Origin: JANTGF01 sp963750735 | GTDB lineage: Bacteria > Bacteroidota > Bacteroidia > Bacteroidales > VadinHA17 | DNA: 64,000 bases | Direction of reading: 5' to 3' | NCBI GenBank assembly: GCA_963750735.1 | Contig: CAVVRY010000007.1 | Span: 434,001-498,000 of the forward strand | Shown here: positions 30,659 through 39,657 of the stretch, piece after piece | How positions within the stretch are numbered: position 1 is the stretch's first letter | Layout of the letters: every line of letters begins with the position of its first letter | Program-made: the position numbers and the translations under genes | The notes under the pieces: generated by a model | Database searches by the model: none | What the model saw: the letters and a program-made list of their open reading frames with translations, nothing else | What the model was told of the DNA's origin: nothing

Positions 30659-32440
30659 ATGTTACGTATAAAGAATTCTAGCTGGATAATAAAATTCCTG
30701 GTAATTCCTGTCGGCATCCTACTTTTAATATTCTATTTTTACCTTGCTTTACCTTTATGGGGAGTGCCTTTTAATGCTCAGCGGCATGGGAACCCTCCCT
30801 TAACTCCAGCCTGGGCTTTGGAGTGTTGGCTCTGGGAAGATGACATAAATACAGCTGAGTATGTTGATGAACTATTAAAAGGATATGCAGAACATGATAT
30901 TCCGGTAAGGACAATCTTACTTGATAGTCCATGGAGTTTACGCTACAATGACTTCGAAGTGGATGAAGATCTATATCCTGAGCCAGAGGAATGGTTCAAA
31001 AAACTGCAGGATGATGGCTATAGAGTGGTCCTATGGATGACCCCAAATGTTAATAGTTTTAGTAAAGACACGAAAATCCGGGAATCAGATGATTGGTATA
31101 ATACAGCTGTTGATAATGGATATCTTACCGGAAAAGGCACACAGGTAAAATGGTGGAAAGGAAAAGGCGGATATATAGATTATTCGAATCCTGATGCAGT
31201 AAAATGGTGGCAAGGCTTGCAAAGCAAAGTATATGAATACGGAATTGATGGGTGGAAACTTGACGGATCTGCTACCACCTTTACCAGTAAAATAGGGCCA
31301 ATTCCACTTTTCTTCCAATCAACAAACCAGGGTCTGATGACAACCAGGTCCTATATGGATCATTATTACCGCAATGAATTTCAACATGGGCAGGAACAAA
31401 ATCCTGATTTTATAACTCTGGCTCGTGCCATGGACAGGAGGTTTCACCCTGAGGGATTTGCCCCGATAGATGCTGCTCCAGTTACCTGGGTGGGCGATCA
31501 GGAACATCATTGGACAACAACTGAAAATTCTGACGGAAAGGAAGAAGAAAAAAAGGACATTGCCCTAAAAGGAATCCAGGGGTTTGAATCAGCAATTCAA
31601 AGTATTTTAAGAAGTGCGGAAAAAGGATACAATGTTATTGGTTCCGATGTAGCAGGCTTTTCAGGACGTACCATTCCTCCCAGACTTTATATCAGGTGGG
31701 CACAGTTTTCAACTTTTTGTGGTTTGTTCTTAAATGGTGGCCATGGAGACAGGGCCTTATGGAATAGGACCACCGAAGAACTGGAAATAATAAGAGAATT
31801 CTCATGGCTTCACACTGAGCTGGTTCCATATATGTATACGTATGTGGTTGAGGGACATAAGGGTGGTAAACTATTACAACAGCCAGTAAAAGGGAAATAT
31901 CATTATATGTTTGGCGATTATTTGTTGATTGCTCCAATTTACAAAGACGATTTAAAAAACACTGTTGCATTGCCAGAGGGAAACTGGAGATACTGGTTTG
32001 ATGATGAACAAATTATAGAGGGGCCTGTTAGCTTTGAAAATGAATTTGCCCTTGATCAATATCCGGTTTACATCAAAGAAGGAGCAATTATTCCTATGCA
32101 GATTGAAAGGGACTATACAAAGATTGGGGACAAAAGCTATAAAGGGTATCTAACTTTGCGAATTTATCCTGAGGGAAAAAGCAAGTTCAACATTCATCAA
32201 ACAGATGGAAATGAAAATGGATTTGTAGAATCAGTTGAATCAGATAATGCAATAGAAATTAGTATAGAAAATATTAGGAAAAAGCATATATTACAGGTTC
32301 ATTTACAGTCGAAGCCAAAAAAAGTAGAACTTGATGACAGAATGCTTTCAGATACTCTCTATGCATTTGATAGCATTAAAAATAAATTGATAATTAAATC
32401 AAACACTACAAATTCCGGGAAATATATCATTACCAAATAA
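30659..32440 (+). CDS. GH31 glycoside hydrolase, membrane-anchored
   Basis: 593 residues with an N-terminal membrane segment (about 12-32). The GH31 barrel is recognisable from TPAWALECWLWEDD; the nucleophile aspartate is in DGWKLDGSA (about residue 202) and the acid/base aspartate in VIGSDVAGFSG (about residue 330). The C-terminal domain (YWFDDEQIIEGP and YPVYIKEGAIIPMQ) is typical of the family. GH31 enzymes act on alpha-glucosides, alpha-xylosides or sulfoquinovosides; I do not see the sulfoquinovosidase-specific residues clearly enough to say. Probably acts on oligosaccharides in the periplasm. Confidence 0.9.
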   Translation: MLRIKNSSWIIKFLVIPVGILLLIFYFYLALPLWGVPFNAQRHGNPPLTPAWALECWLWEDDINTAEYVDELLKGYAEHDIPVRTILLDSPWSLRYNDFEVDEDLYPEPEEWFKKLQDDGYRVVLWMTPNVNSFSKDTKIRESDDWYNTAVDNGYLTGKGTQVKWWKGKGGYIDYSNPDAVKWWQGLQSKVYEYGIDGWKLDGSATTFTSKIGPIPLFFQSTNQGLMTTRSYMDHYYRNEFQHGQEQNPDFITLARAMDRRFHPEGFAPIDAAPVTWVGDQEHHWTTTENSDGKEEEKKDIALKGIQGFESAIQSILRSAEKGYNVIGSDVAGFSGRTIPPRLYIRWAQFSTFCGLFLNGGHGDRALWNRTTEELEIIREFSWLHTELVPYMYTYVVEGHKGGKLLQQPVKGKYHYMFGDYLLIAPIYKDDLKNTVALPEGNWRYWFDDEQIIEGPVSFENEFALDQYPVYIKEGAIIPMQIERDYTKIGDKSYKGYLTLRIYPEGKSKFNIHQTDGNENGFVESVESDNAIEISIENIRKKHILQVHLQSKPKKVELDDRMLSDTLYAFDSIKNKLIIKSNTTNSGKYIITK

Positions 32441-32464
32441 ACTACTTAATAAAAATTATACGAA

Positions 32465-33457
32465 ATGAAAACGAATAAAATTTTTGGACTTTTTGTCATT
32501 ATCCTTGCGATCTTTCTATCATTTGGATGCACAAACAATAAAACAACACAGGAGGAGGAATCAGCTCCAAAAAACTGGGCAGAAAAATTAGGATATCCTG
32601 CTGGTAAAAAGGTAATTATACTCCATGCTGATGATGCAGGTATGTGCGAGGAAGCCAATACTGCCACAGCTCATTTACTTGAAAATGATTATATTCAATC
32701 TGCAGCAATAATGGCTCCATGTCCTAGTGCTGATGATTTTATCCAATGGGCAATTGACAATCCAAAGGAAGATATTGGTATGCATCTTACCCTTACAAGC
32801 GAATGGAAAAAATACAGGTGGGGACCAATCACTCCAGCTGAAGAAGTTCCTGGTCTTATTGATCCGGAAGGAATGCTCTGGCATGACGTGCCACAGGTTG
32901 TTATGAGTGCTTCCGCTGAAGAAGTTGAAAAAGAAATAAGGGCACAAATTGATAAGGCCATTGCAATGGGACATCAACCAACGCATATCGATACTCATAT
33001 GGGAACCCTTTATGGCCATCCTAGTTATGTTCAAGTCTTTTTTAAGGTTGCAGAAGAATACGGCATACCTGCCAATGCCATAGATCTATCAGATTCAGTT
33101 GTTGTGGCCAAGTTTATTGAACAAGGTTACCCCATTGATGAAAATGTAATTGGAATTGTTGGAGATTATTCCCTGCCAAAACTGGATAACTTCACCAGTG
33201 CTCCAAATGCAAAAACTTACGAGGAAAAAGTAGAAAATTTTAAAGCTTTGATCACAGCATTGCCTCCGGGACTTACAGAAATCATTTTTCATCCCTCCGT
33301 CGGTTCCGATAATCTAAAAAGTATTACCGGCTCATGGCAACAGCGAATTTGGGAGTCCGAGATGTTCGGTGATCCTGACCTGATCAAGTTTTTTGAAGAT
33401 GAAGACATCATCTTTACAAATTGGATTGAAATAATGGATAGGCATAAAAATATATAA
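32465..33457 (+). CDS. ChbG/YdjC-family carbohydrate deacetylase lipoprotein
   Basis: 330 residues, lipoprotein signal (FLSFGCTNNK). Motifs of the YdjC/ChbG family: ILHADDAGMCEEAN with the base and metal aspartates, DIGMHLTLTSEW with a histidine ligand, HIDTHMGTLYGHP, and EIIFHPSVGSD near the C-terminus. The characterised ChbG removes one acetyl group from chito-oligosaccharides, in the cytoplasm; this one is exported. A GH18 gene lies in the same run, consistent with N-acetylglucosamine-containing ligands. Confidence 0.88.
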   Translation: MKTNKIFGLFVIILAIFLSFGCTNNKTTQEEESAPKNWAEKLGYPAGKKVIILHADDAGMCEEANTATAHLLENDYIQSAAIMAPCPSADDFIQWAIDNPKEDIGMHLTLTSEWKKYRWGPITPAEEVPGLIDPEGMLWHDVPQVVMSASAEEVEKEIRAQIDKAIAMGHQPTHIDTHMGTLYGHPSYVQVFFKVAEEYGIPANAIDLSDSVVVAKFIEQGYPIDENVIGIVGDYSLPKLDNFTSAPNAKTYEEKVENFKALITALPPGLTEIIFHPSVGSDNLKSITGSWQQRIWESEMFGDPDLIKFFEDEDIIFTNWIEIMDRHKNI

Positions 33458-33512
33458 TTACCTATCATATAGGTAAGCCTAATTGCTATTATAAAAACTA
33501 ATACTGATTATC

Positions 33513-34164
33513 ATGAAAACAATCTTTCTCTCAACAGCTGCCTTGTTAGTGGGCCTATTAATTACTGGATTTCAAGTAAATACAAAACATGCAGATGTAA
33601 CAAAAGAATAAAAATTCACAGGAAGCTGAATGGGTTTCATTGTATAATGGAAAAAATCTTGAAGGATGGACAATCAGGGGAAAAGCCAATTGGAAAGTTG
33701 TGGATGGCATTTTGATTGGCCAATCTAAAAAAGGTACAGGCCATATATATGCTTCTCCCGAGTTGACTGACCTCGAAGTTAAAGGTATGTTTCGATTGAG
33801 TGACCAGGGCGGAGGGTCAAATAGCGGATTATATTTCCGTTCAAATCCTCCAGCTGATAATCCTGATGGTTATCCACGAGGATATGAGGCACAAATCTGT
33901 CATAACCAGGATGCTTATACAGGTTGGCTCTGGAAACCTGGTACCCCAACAGGTAAGGCTGACAAATTGATTACAAAGGATGATGAATGGTTCTCAATGA
34001 GAGTAAAAGCTGTAGGTACTCATCTCCAAATATGGGTTAACGATGAGCTGGTGATGACCTATGATGATAGTGAATATAAAAAGGGATATTTTGCAATTCA
34101 ATGTCATAATCCAGGCATGACAATAGAAGCTAAAGAACTATACTACAAAGATTTAAGCAAGTAA
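33513..34164 (+). CDS. DUF1080 family protein (copy 2), frameshift near 33605
   Basis: The ATG at 33513 opens a signal peptide (TAALLVGLLITGFQV) that stops at 33609; skipping one base in AAAAG at 33603-33606 joins it to the frame KNSQEAEWVSLYNGKNLEGW, which runs to 34164. The product is then about 216 residues with a Sec rather than lipoprotein signal. DUF1080 hallmarks include WKVVDGILIG, GGGSNSGLYFRS and YFAIQCHNPGMTIEAKELYYKDL. It is a distant paralogue of the protein at 4882. The next gene begins directly after its stop. Confidence 0.82.
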
Positions 34165-35541
34165 ATGAAAGAACTCAAACTAGGTATAACTTTTTGCATA
34201 TTAAGCTTAATCTCAGTTACTGGATTTGCTGAACAAATCCGAGCAAATGTAGCTGAAGTGATTCTAACACCTCCATTAGAAATTGGATATACCCTCGGGG
34301 GTTATGGCGCTCGTATGAGTAAACCTGCTGCAGGTATACACGATAACATTAAAGCCAAAGCACTGGTAGTTGAAAAGGATAATAAAAAATATGCAATAAT
34401 CACCCTGGATATTCTGGGTCTTCCTCCTAATGTAAAACCTCAGGTAATTGAACGATTGAATAAAAAGGATTGGACCGAAGAGAATATTATGTTTCTTCCC
34501 TCCCACTCACATACAAGTCTCGAAATGTTTGCTTTGAATGATAAAAACATTTTTGGGATGCCTCAAATTGGAATATTTCAACCTGAGTTACTCGAATTTG
34601 TGGTTCAAACATTAACTGAGTTGATTGTTCTAGCCGACAAGGATTTACAACCTGTGAAGATTGGCACAAACAGAAAGCAAATAGAGGGAATGAACAGGAA
34701 CAGAAGGGGTGAACCATATGTTGATAAGTATCTGACTGTTACACGTGTTGATTATTTAGATGGGAATCCGATGACTGTTATGGTAAACTGGACTGGACAT
34801 CCAACAATTATGGATGATGACGATATGTTGGTGTCCGGTGGATGGCCTGGATATTTGCAGAGGGAATTGGAAGCATGGATTGGAAATGATGTTGTTGCAA
34901 TGTACTTTAATGGTGCGGAAGGTGATCAATCAGTAGTAGGTGAGAGCATATCTGGAAGCCATTATGAAAAAGCTGAAAACTATGGTAGGAAGCTGGCAAT
35001 TAAAGCGTTGGACATTTATAATAGTATAACTACTGCCGAGAGCATTAATTTCAATTATACCCTTCAAATAGTACAACTCCCTGCCCGCAAGGCACATCCG
35101 GATTTTATGGAAACTGGTGGGGAAGAATATGGTCTAAATGAAGAGAATATACAGACACTTCTAAATCAGGTTTTTCCGGAAAAAACTACAATAGGTAGTT
35201 GCAGAATTGGGGATCTCTTAATTGTAGGTGTACCAGGTGAATTGACTTCCGAACTAGGACTACAAATTAAGGAGGAATTAAATTCTCAGGGAATAAAGTA
35301 CCCGGTTATTGGTGGTCTGGCAAACCAATGGATTAGCTACATTATGAGCGAAGATGCATATATGAAAAGTGGGTATGAAGCAAGTGTTAGTTTTTATGGG
35401 AAAGATCTTGGAAATGTAATCGTGAATGATGCCATCAATGCAGCTGATGAAACTTATCAAATAATTAATCGATATGACCAGGTTTTTGATTGTATTTATT
35501 TTTATATCACAACTTTTTATGAATGGTTGTGCGCAGAATAA
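34165..35541 (+). CDS. Neutral/alkaline ceramidase-like secreted hydrolase (copy 2)
   Basis: 458 residues with a Sec signal peptide (SVTGFAEQ). Zinc-site motif LPSHSHTSLE, second region NWTGHPTIMDDDD, and YFNGAEGDQSVVG in place of the nucleophile loop. Compared with copy 1 it keeps the TPPLEIGYTLGGYGAR opening typical of the family. The last 22 residues after IINR are unusual in composition and overlap the next gene by 68 bases; one missing base near 35473 would put a TGA there and give an ATGA junction, so the true end may be about 35476. Confidence 0.85.
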   Translation: MKELKLGITFCILSLISVTGFAEQIRANVAEVILTPPLEIGYTLGGYGARMSKPAAGIHDNIKAKALVVEKDNKKYAIITLDILGLPPNVKPQVIERLNKKDWTEENIMFLPSHSHTSLEMFALNDKNIFGMPQIGIFQPELLEFVVQTLTELIVLADKDLQPVKIGTNRKQIEGMNRNRRGEPYVDKYLTVTRVDYLDGNPMTVMVNWTGHPTIMDDDDMLVSGGWPGYLQRELEAWIGNDVVAMYFNGAEGDQSVVGESISGSHYEKAENYGRKLAIKALDIYNSITTAESINFNYTLQIVQLPARKAHPDFMETGGEEYGLNEENIQTLLNQVFPEKTTIGSCRIGDLLIVGVPGELTSELGLQIKEELNSQGIKYPVIGGLANQWISYIMSEDAYMKSGYEASVSFYGKDLGNVIVNDAINAADETYQIINRYDQVFDCIYFYITTFYEWLCAE

Positions 35542-36442
35542 AAGTGATGATCCAAACGCTCCCAAAGTTCCCCGAGGATATAAGAATGAAACCTTCTTAA
35601 AAATAGCCTATGGTCTGAAATTTTTAGACCTGATTGAAACCGAACCTGCTATTCCTGAAAACATTGAAGTTTTTGAGAATTTGACTTATAAACAAATAGA
35701 TGGTATTGATCTGAAACTGGATATCTACAAAGATAAAGAGCTGAAAGAACCTGCACCTGTCCTTATTTTTATTCATGGAGGAAGCTGGTCAAAGGGTAAA
35801 AGATCGGATTATTTGCCTTATCTGCTAGATTTTGCTCAGAAAAAATATATCACTGCCACGGTTTCCTACCGACTTTCGGGTGTAGCTAAATTTCCTGCTG
35901 CTGTGGAAGATGTTAAATGTGCTGTGAGATGGATCAGAGCAAATGCATCAGATTATAATATTGATGCAGATAAAATTGCTGTTGTTGGTGGTTCGGCAGG
36001 TGGACATCTTGCTTTGATGCTTGGTTACACAGATGATAACGAATTTGCAAAAGAATGCAATGATTCGGTAAGTAGCAAGGTAAATGCAATCGTAAACATT
36101 TATGGTGCTATTGACCTAACTACTCCCTATGCTCGGGAACAAGGTGCCAGTACTTCATTCTTAGGTTATACATTCGAGCAGAACCCAGATATTTATACTA
36201 TTGCTTCGCCCAAAACCTATATTAGTACAGATGATCCTCCAACTCTGACATTTCATGGGACTATCGATTCTCTTGTACCTGTTAGCCAGGCTGATTCATT
36301 ACATAAATGGCTCGATGAAACTGGCGTTGAAAATGAGTACCATAGATTGAAAGGATGGCCTCATACAATGGATTTATCCGTAAAAGTAAATAACTATTGC
36401 CAATATTATATGGATGCTTTCTTTGAGAAGCATTTACGCTAA
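35474..36442 (+). CDS. Alpha/beta hydrolase lipoprotein (BD-FAE-like esterase)
   Basis: 322 residues, lipoprotein signal (QLFMNGCAQNK). Oxyanion motif FIHGGSWSKG, nucleophile in VVGGSAGGHLALM, acid in FHGTIDSLVP, histidine in KGWPHTMDL. This matches bifunctional feruloyl/acetyl esterase-like proteins that remove acyl groups from polysaccharides. The ATG sits inside the end of the preceding ceramidase-like gene. The gene stops directly before the leader of the GH18 gene, indicating one transcript. Confidence 0.85.
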   Translation: MTRFLIVFIFISQLFMNGCAQNKSDDPNAPKVPRGYKNETFLKIAYGLKFLDLIETEPAIPENIEVFENLTYKQIDGIDLKLDIYKDKELKEPAPVLIFIHGGSWSKGKRSDYLPYLLDFAQKKYITATVSYRLSGVAKFPAAVEDVKCAVRWIRANASDYNIDADKIAVVGGSAGGHLALMLGYTDDNEFAKECNDSVSSKVNAIVNIYGAIDLTTPYAREQGASTSFLGYTFEQNPDIYTIASPKTYISTDDPPTLTFHGTIDSLVPVSQADSLHKWLDETGVENEYHRLKGWPHTMDLSVKVNNYCQYYMDAFFEKHLR

Positions 36443-36478
36443 ATGATATTCCTTTATTCTATTATTAAAATAAAAAAT

Positions 36479-37687
36479 ATGAAGCACTTTGCATTATTGG
36501 TTATTGCTGGTATATTAATCAGTTTAATGGCCTGCACAAATGAAAAGCCTGATAATAAAGACACTAAAGATCGGGATATTGTTGTAATGGCCTATTATGT
36601 TCCATCAGACAAATTCCCCCCTTCAGAATTACAGGTTGAGAAACTAACACATATTATTTTTTCATTTACAGAAGTAATTGACAATAAAATGGCTTTTGTG
36701 AATGAATCATCCTCTCAAAAACTTCACGACCTCGTGAAACAAAAAGAAAGAAATCCAAATATTAAAGTAATGATTGCATGCGGTGGCTGGGGCGGTTGCG
36801 CTGGTTTTTCTGATATGGCTGCTACGTCTGAAACGAGAAAAACATTTGTGGAAAGTACAATTGATTTCATTAATGAGTACAATCTCGATGGAGTAGACAT
36901 AGATTGGGAATATCCTGGATTACCTGGTGCTGGAAATCCCTTCAGACCTGATGAAGATGAGGGAAACTTTACTTTATTGATGAAAGAGCTGCGTGAGGCT
37001 ATGGACGCAACCGGCAAAAAACTAACTCTGACTTTCGCATCAGCAGGATGGGAGAACTATTATAACTTTGTGGATGAAAAGGAAGTCATGAAATATGCAG
37101 ATTATATAAATGTAATGACTTATGATTTAGTTGGTGGTGATTCACCATTTACTGGACATAACACTAACCTGGGTAAAATATCTCTTGAAGATATTGAGGG
37201 CACTCCTTTTTATGATTTTACCCAGGAAAGAGCTAAAGAATTTGAGGAAAAAGGTTATAAATATTCACCTAGAGGAGCTGATGCTATAATTCCATATTGC
37301 ATGGAGTTGGGAATAGATCCTCGCCAGATTGTTATTGGTGCTGCATTTTATGGGAGGGCCTGGAAAGGTGTACCTCCACCAAACAACGGCCTTTACCAGC
37401 CAAATAAAGGAGTTCACACCGGATGGGCCGGGTATTTAAATATCAGGAGAGCATATGAAAATAAAAATGGATTTAAAAGATATTGGGACCCAATTGCAAA
37501 AGCACCATTTCTCTATAACGAAACTGATAGTATATTCATTTCATATGATGATACCGTTTCGGTAATGCTCAAAACAAGGTATAGTATAGATAATAAGCTT
37601 GGTGGGATTATGTTCTGGCAACTTACCAACGATACCAATGAAGAAAATGGTCTGCTTGATGCAATCTATAAGGAATCGGAAAAGTAA
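36479..37687 (+). CDS. GH18 family chitinase-like lipoprotein
   Basis: I start at ATG 36479 (402 residues), which gives the lipoprotein signal KHFALLVIAGILISLMAC. GH18 catalytic motif DGVDIDWEYPG (DxxDxDxE) is intact, with the SxGG-like strand IACGGWGG upstream, and YINVMTYDLVGG and GGIMFWQLTNDT downstream. The enzyme uses substrate-assisted catalysis on N-acetylglucosamine-containing chains such as chitin or N-glycans. It is the last gene of the plus-strand catabolic run; 125 AT-rich bases follow before the convergent DUF4251 gene. Confidence 0.92.
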   Translation: MKHFALLVIAGILISLMACTNEKPDNKDTKDRDIVVMAYYVPSDKFPPSELQVEKLTHIIFSFTEVIDNKMAFVNESSSQKLHDLVKQKERNPNIKVMIACGGWGGCAGFSDMAATSETRKTFVESTIDFINEYNLDGVDIDWEYPGLPGAGNPFRPDEDEGNFTLLMKELREAMDATGKKLTLTFASAGWENYYNFVDEKEVMKYADYINVMTYDLVGGDSPFTGHNTNLGKISLEDIEGTPFYDFTQERAKEFEEKGYKYSPRGADAIIPYCMELGIDPRQIVIGAAFYGRAWKGVPPPNNGLYQPNKGVHTGWAGYLNIRRAYENKNGFKRYWDPIAKAPFLYNETDSIFISYDDTVSVMLKTRYSIDNKLGGIMFWQLTNDTNEENGLLDAIYKESEK

Positions 37688-37812
37688 GAAATCATTAAAT
37701 ATTTTTGTTTTACTAAAAGATTAAAAATCGATCAATCTCAATAACCAAATTCGCATAAGACTTTGTCAGATTGCGAAAGAAGTTCATATATTTAATGTAA
37801 ATACCTTATATA

Positions 37813-38364
37813 TTAGAATGTTCTGGTTCCTTTATAAACTCTCGATTCACTTAAAGGAACCAGTGTGCCAGAGTAGGTTAACTTTTGAGAGCCACTTCCA
37901 CTGATAGTTGCATCAGCAGAACCAGTAGGAGAAGCTGTCAGCACGACAAATATTGTACCTGCAGAAGTAGAAACATTAAATTCAATTGAATACATTCCCT
38001 TTTTGTTCTGAGACATCTTGTAGTTGGCCACATTTCCTTCCACAGTAACTCCACCAACACCATTGTATCCAATATCTTTCCCATTGCCAAATTGGAAAGC
38101 ACACTTGTCTACATCAATTCCAACAAAATTTAACGATGACTCAACAACCAATCTTTGGCCATATTTATCAGAAAGAAAATTAGCCTCCAAAACATATTGT
38201 TTGGCTTCAATGCTAGTATTAAGTACAGCTGCTCTCTCTGCATCTGCCTGAGCTTGTTGTTCCTTTTTTGCTGCTTTTGCAGCTTTTTTATCCTCTTTTG
38301 ATTTCTGTCCTATGGCAGGTATTGCCATTAATGCAACAAAAATATAAATCAAGATCTTTTTCAT
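37813..38364 (-). CDS. DUF4251 domain-containing exported protein
   Basis: 183 residues with a Sec signal (VALMAIPAIGQ), followed by a Lys/Ala/Gln-rich helical stretch (about 22-48) and a beta-rich DUF4251 domain (KQYVLEANFLSDKYGQ, FGNGKDIGYNGVGGVTVEG). Family function is unknown; it is widespread in Bacteroidota. It converges with the GH18 gene and starts a change to ordinary chromosomal genes. Confidence 0.8.
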   Translation of the reverse strand: MKKILIYIFVALMAIPAIGQKSKEDKKAAKAAKKEQQAQADAERAAVLNTSIEAKQYVLEANFLSDKYGQRLVVESSLNFVGIDVDKCAFQFGNGKDIGYNGVGGVTVEGNVANYKMSQNKKGMYSIEFNVSTSAGTIFVVLTASPTGSADATISGSGSQKLTYSGTLVPLSESRVYKGTRTF

Positions 38365-38449
38365 AGTGTTTGTTTTGTATTAATTAAATATTAGTGCTGA
38401 GCAATATTAAAATATAACGATCTAAAAATATAAATTATTTTGAATTATT

Positions 38450-39139
38450 CTAAATAACCACCTCCCTCTTTTTCAAAAACGACTTCACCAATTTGTCCTT
38501 TTTAATGGGTTTCCCGTGACCCGGGAAGAAAATTTTCGCCTCAGAATCGATCAAGGTCTTCCAACTTTTTAGCAATGAAGGTACATCGTTTGCAAAAATC
38601 GGAAAAACATCCTCGCTTCCATACAATGAAAAACAGGTATCACCTACGAAGCTTTCACCTGAACCAAATACAATACTTATCGAGCCACTTGTATGACCCG
38701 GTGTTGGAATCACTGTTGCAGAAAACCCAAAATCTCTGAGTGATACTATATCAGAAACCAATATATCTGGTTTAACAGCAACAAACTTTGGCAGAGGATT
38801 ATACAGTTTCCCAAGATTTGATAAAATTTTTCCTGGAAGGGTGGCTCCATTTGGAATAAGTCTCAAACCTCTTTCAAGGTAAGCTCCCTCATCTTTGTGC
38901 ACCATTACAGGGGCATTACTTTCTTCCTTAAGCCAGTTTACATTACCAACATGATCATAATGAACATGACTTAATATGATTAATGAAATGTCTTGCGGAT
39001 TGATATTCAATTGGTCCAGCTTTCTCTTAAGCGACATGGTTTTCCCCGGGATACCTGCATCTACAACTAAATACTTACCATCCTCCTGAATTAGATAAAG
39101 GGTGCTAAAGCTCAAATTAATTGTAAATACTTTGATCAT
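38450..39139 (-). CDS. MBL-fold metallohydrolase (glyoxalase II-like)
   Basis: 229 residues, no signal peptide. The metal motif ILSHVHYDHVGN (HxHxDH) near residue 56, then TPGHTSGS, FVGDTCF and FPGHGKPI supply the remaining ligands. These are typical of the glyoxalase II/lactonase-like branch that hydrolyses thioesters or lactones in the cytoplasm. The gene starts 13 bases after the end of the upstream lipoprotein gene on the same strand. Confidence 0.85.
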   Translation of the reverse strand: MIKVFTINLSFSTLYLIQEDGKYLVVDAGIPGKTMSLKRKLDQLNINPQDISLIILSHVHYDHVGNVNWLKEESNAPVMVHKDEGAYLERGLRLIPNGATLPGKILSNLGKLYNPLPKFVAVKPDILVSDIVSLRDFGFSATVIPTPGHTSGSISIVFGSGESFVGDTCFSLYGSEDVFPIFANDVPSLLKSWKTLIDSEAKIFFPGHGKPIKKDKLVKSFLKKREVVI

Positions 39140-39152
39140 ATGAAGCTAGAGA

Positions 39153-39557
39153 TCAGGGATCTTCAACTATTACTGTATTCGTAATTTTTGAATTATCGGG
39201 CTGAATAATTTCTACTACATAGGATCCCGAAGCATTAAAGTTTATATCGTAATAGGTACCGTCCAGCTTTACAATTACAGCTGGGCAATCATCGGAACCA
39301 GAATTTTTTCCCCACAATTTAATAGAGATTGTATTTCCCTCAAAATTGGTTTCATCATGTGAAAAGTCATAGCAACCATTATTTCCAATTGTACCGAAAA
39401 ACTCAATTCTAAGAGTTTCACTAAGTTTTATTGTATCAGCAATATGAATGCTATCCACTTTAATAACAAATTTTGTTTCCTTATCCTTATTACAATTTAC
39501 TAGGAATAGACTAAAAAATAATAATAAAAGAACCGGAGCGACCAGCCTGTTTTTCAT
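39153..39557 (-). CDS. Small hypothetical lipoprotein
   Basis: The ATG at 39557 gives KNRLVAPVLLLLFFSLFLVNC, a clear lipoprotein signal; the frame opens further upstream at 39590, but that would bury the signal. 134 residues, mature part beta-rich with two cysteines (NNGCYDF and GSDDCPAVIV) that may form a disulfide. I do not recognise the family. Probably co-transcribed with the MBL gene. Confidence 0.7.
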   Translation of the reverse strand: MKNRLVAPVLLLLFFSLFLVNCNKDKETKFVIKVDSIHIADTIKLSETLRIEFFGTIGNNGCYDFSHDETNFEGNTISIKLWGKNSGSDDCPAVIVKLDGTYYDINFNASGSYVVEIIQPDNSKITNTVIVEDP

Positions 39558-39657
39558 AAGTTTATGCTTTTGAGATGTTAAAAATTTCAATAAAAAAGTT
39601 CCCTTTATAGCTTACTTCAAACAACAAAAAGTATACCGAAAGGCCAAGGATAACATT

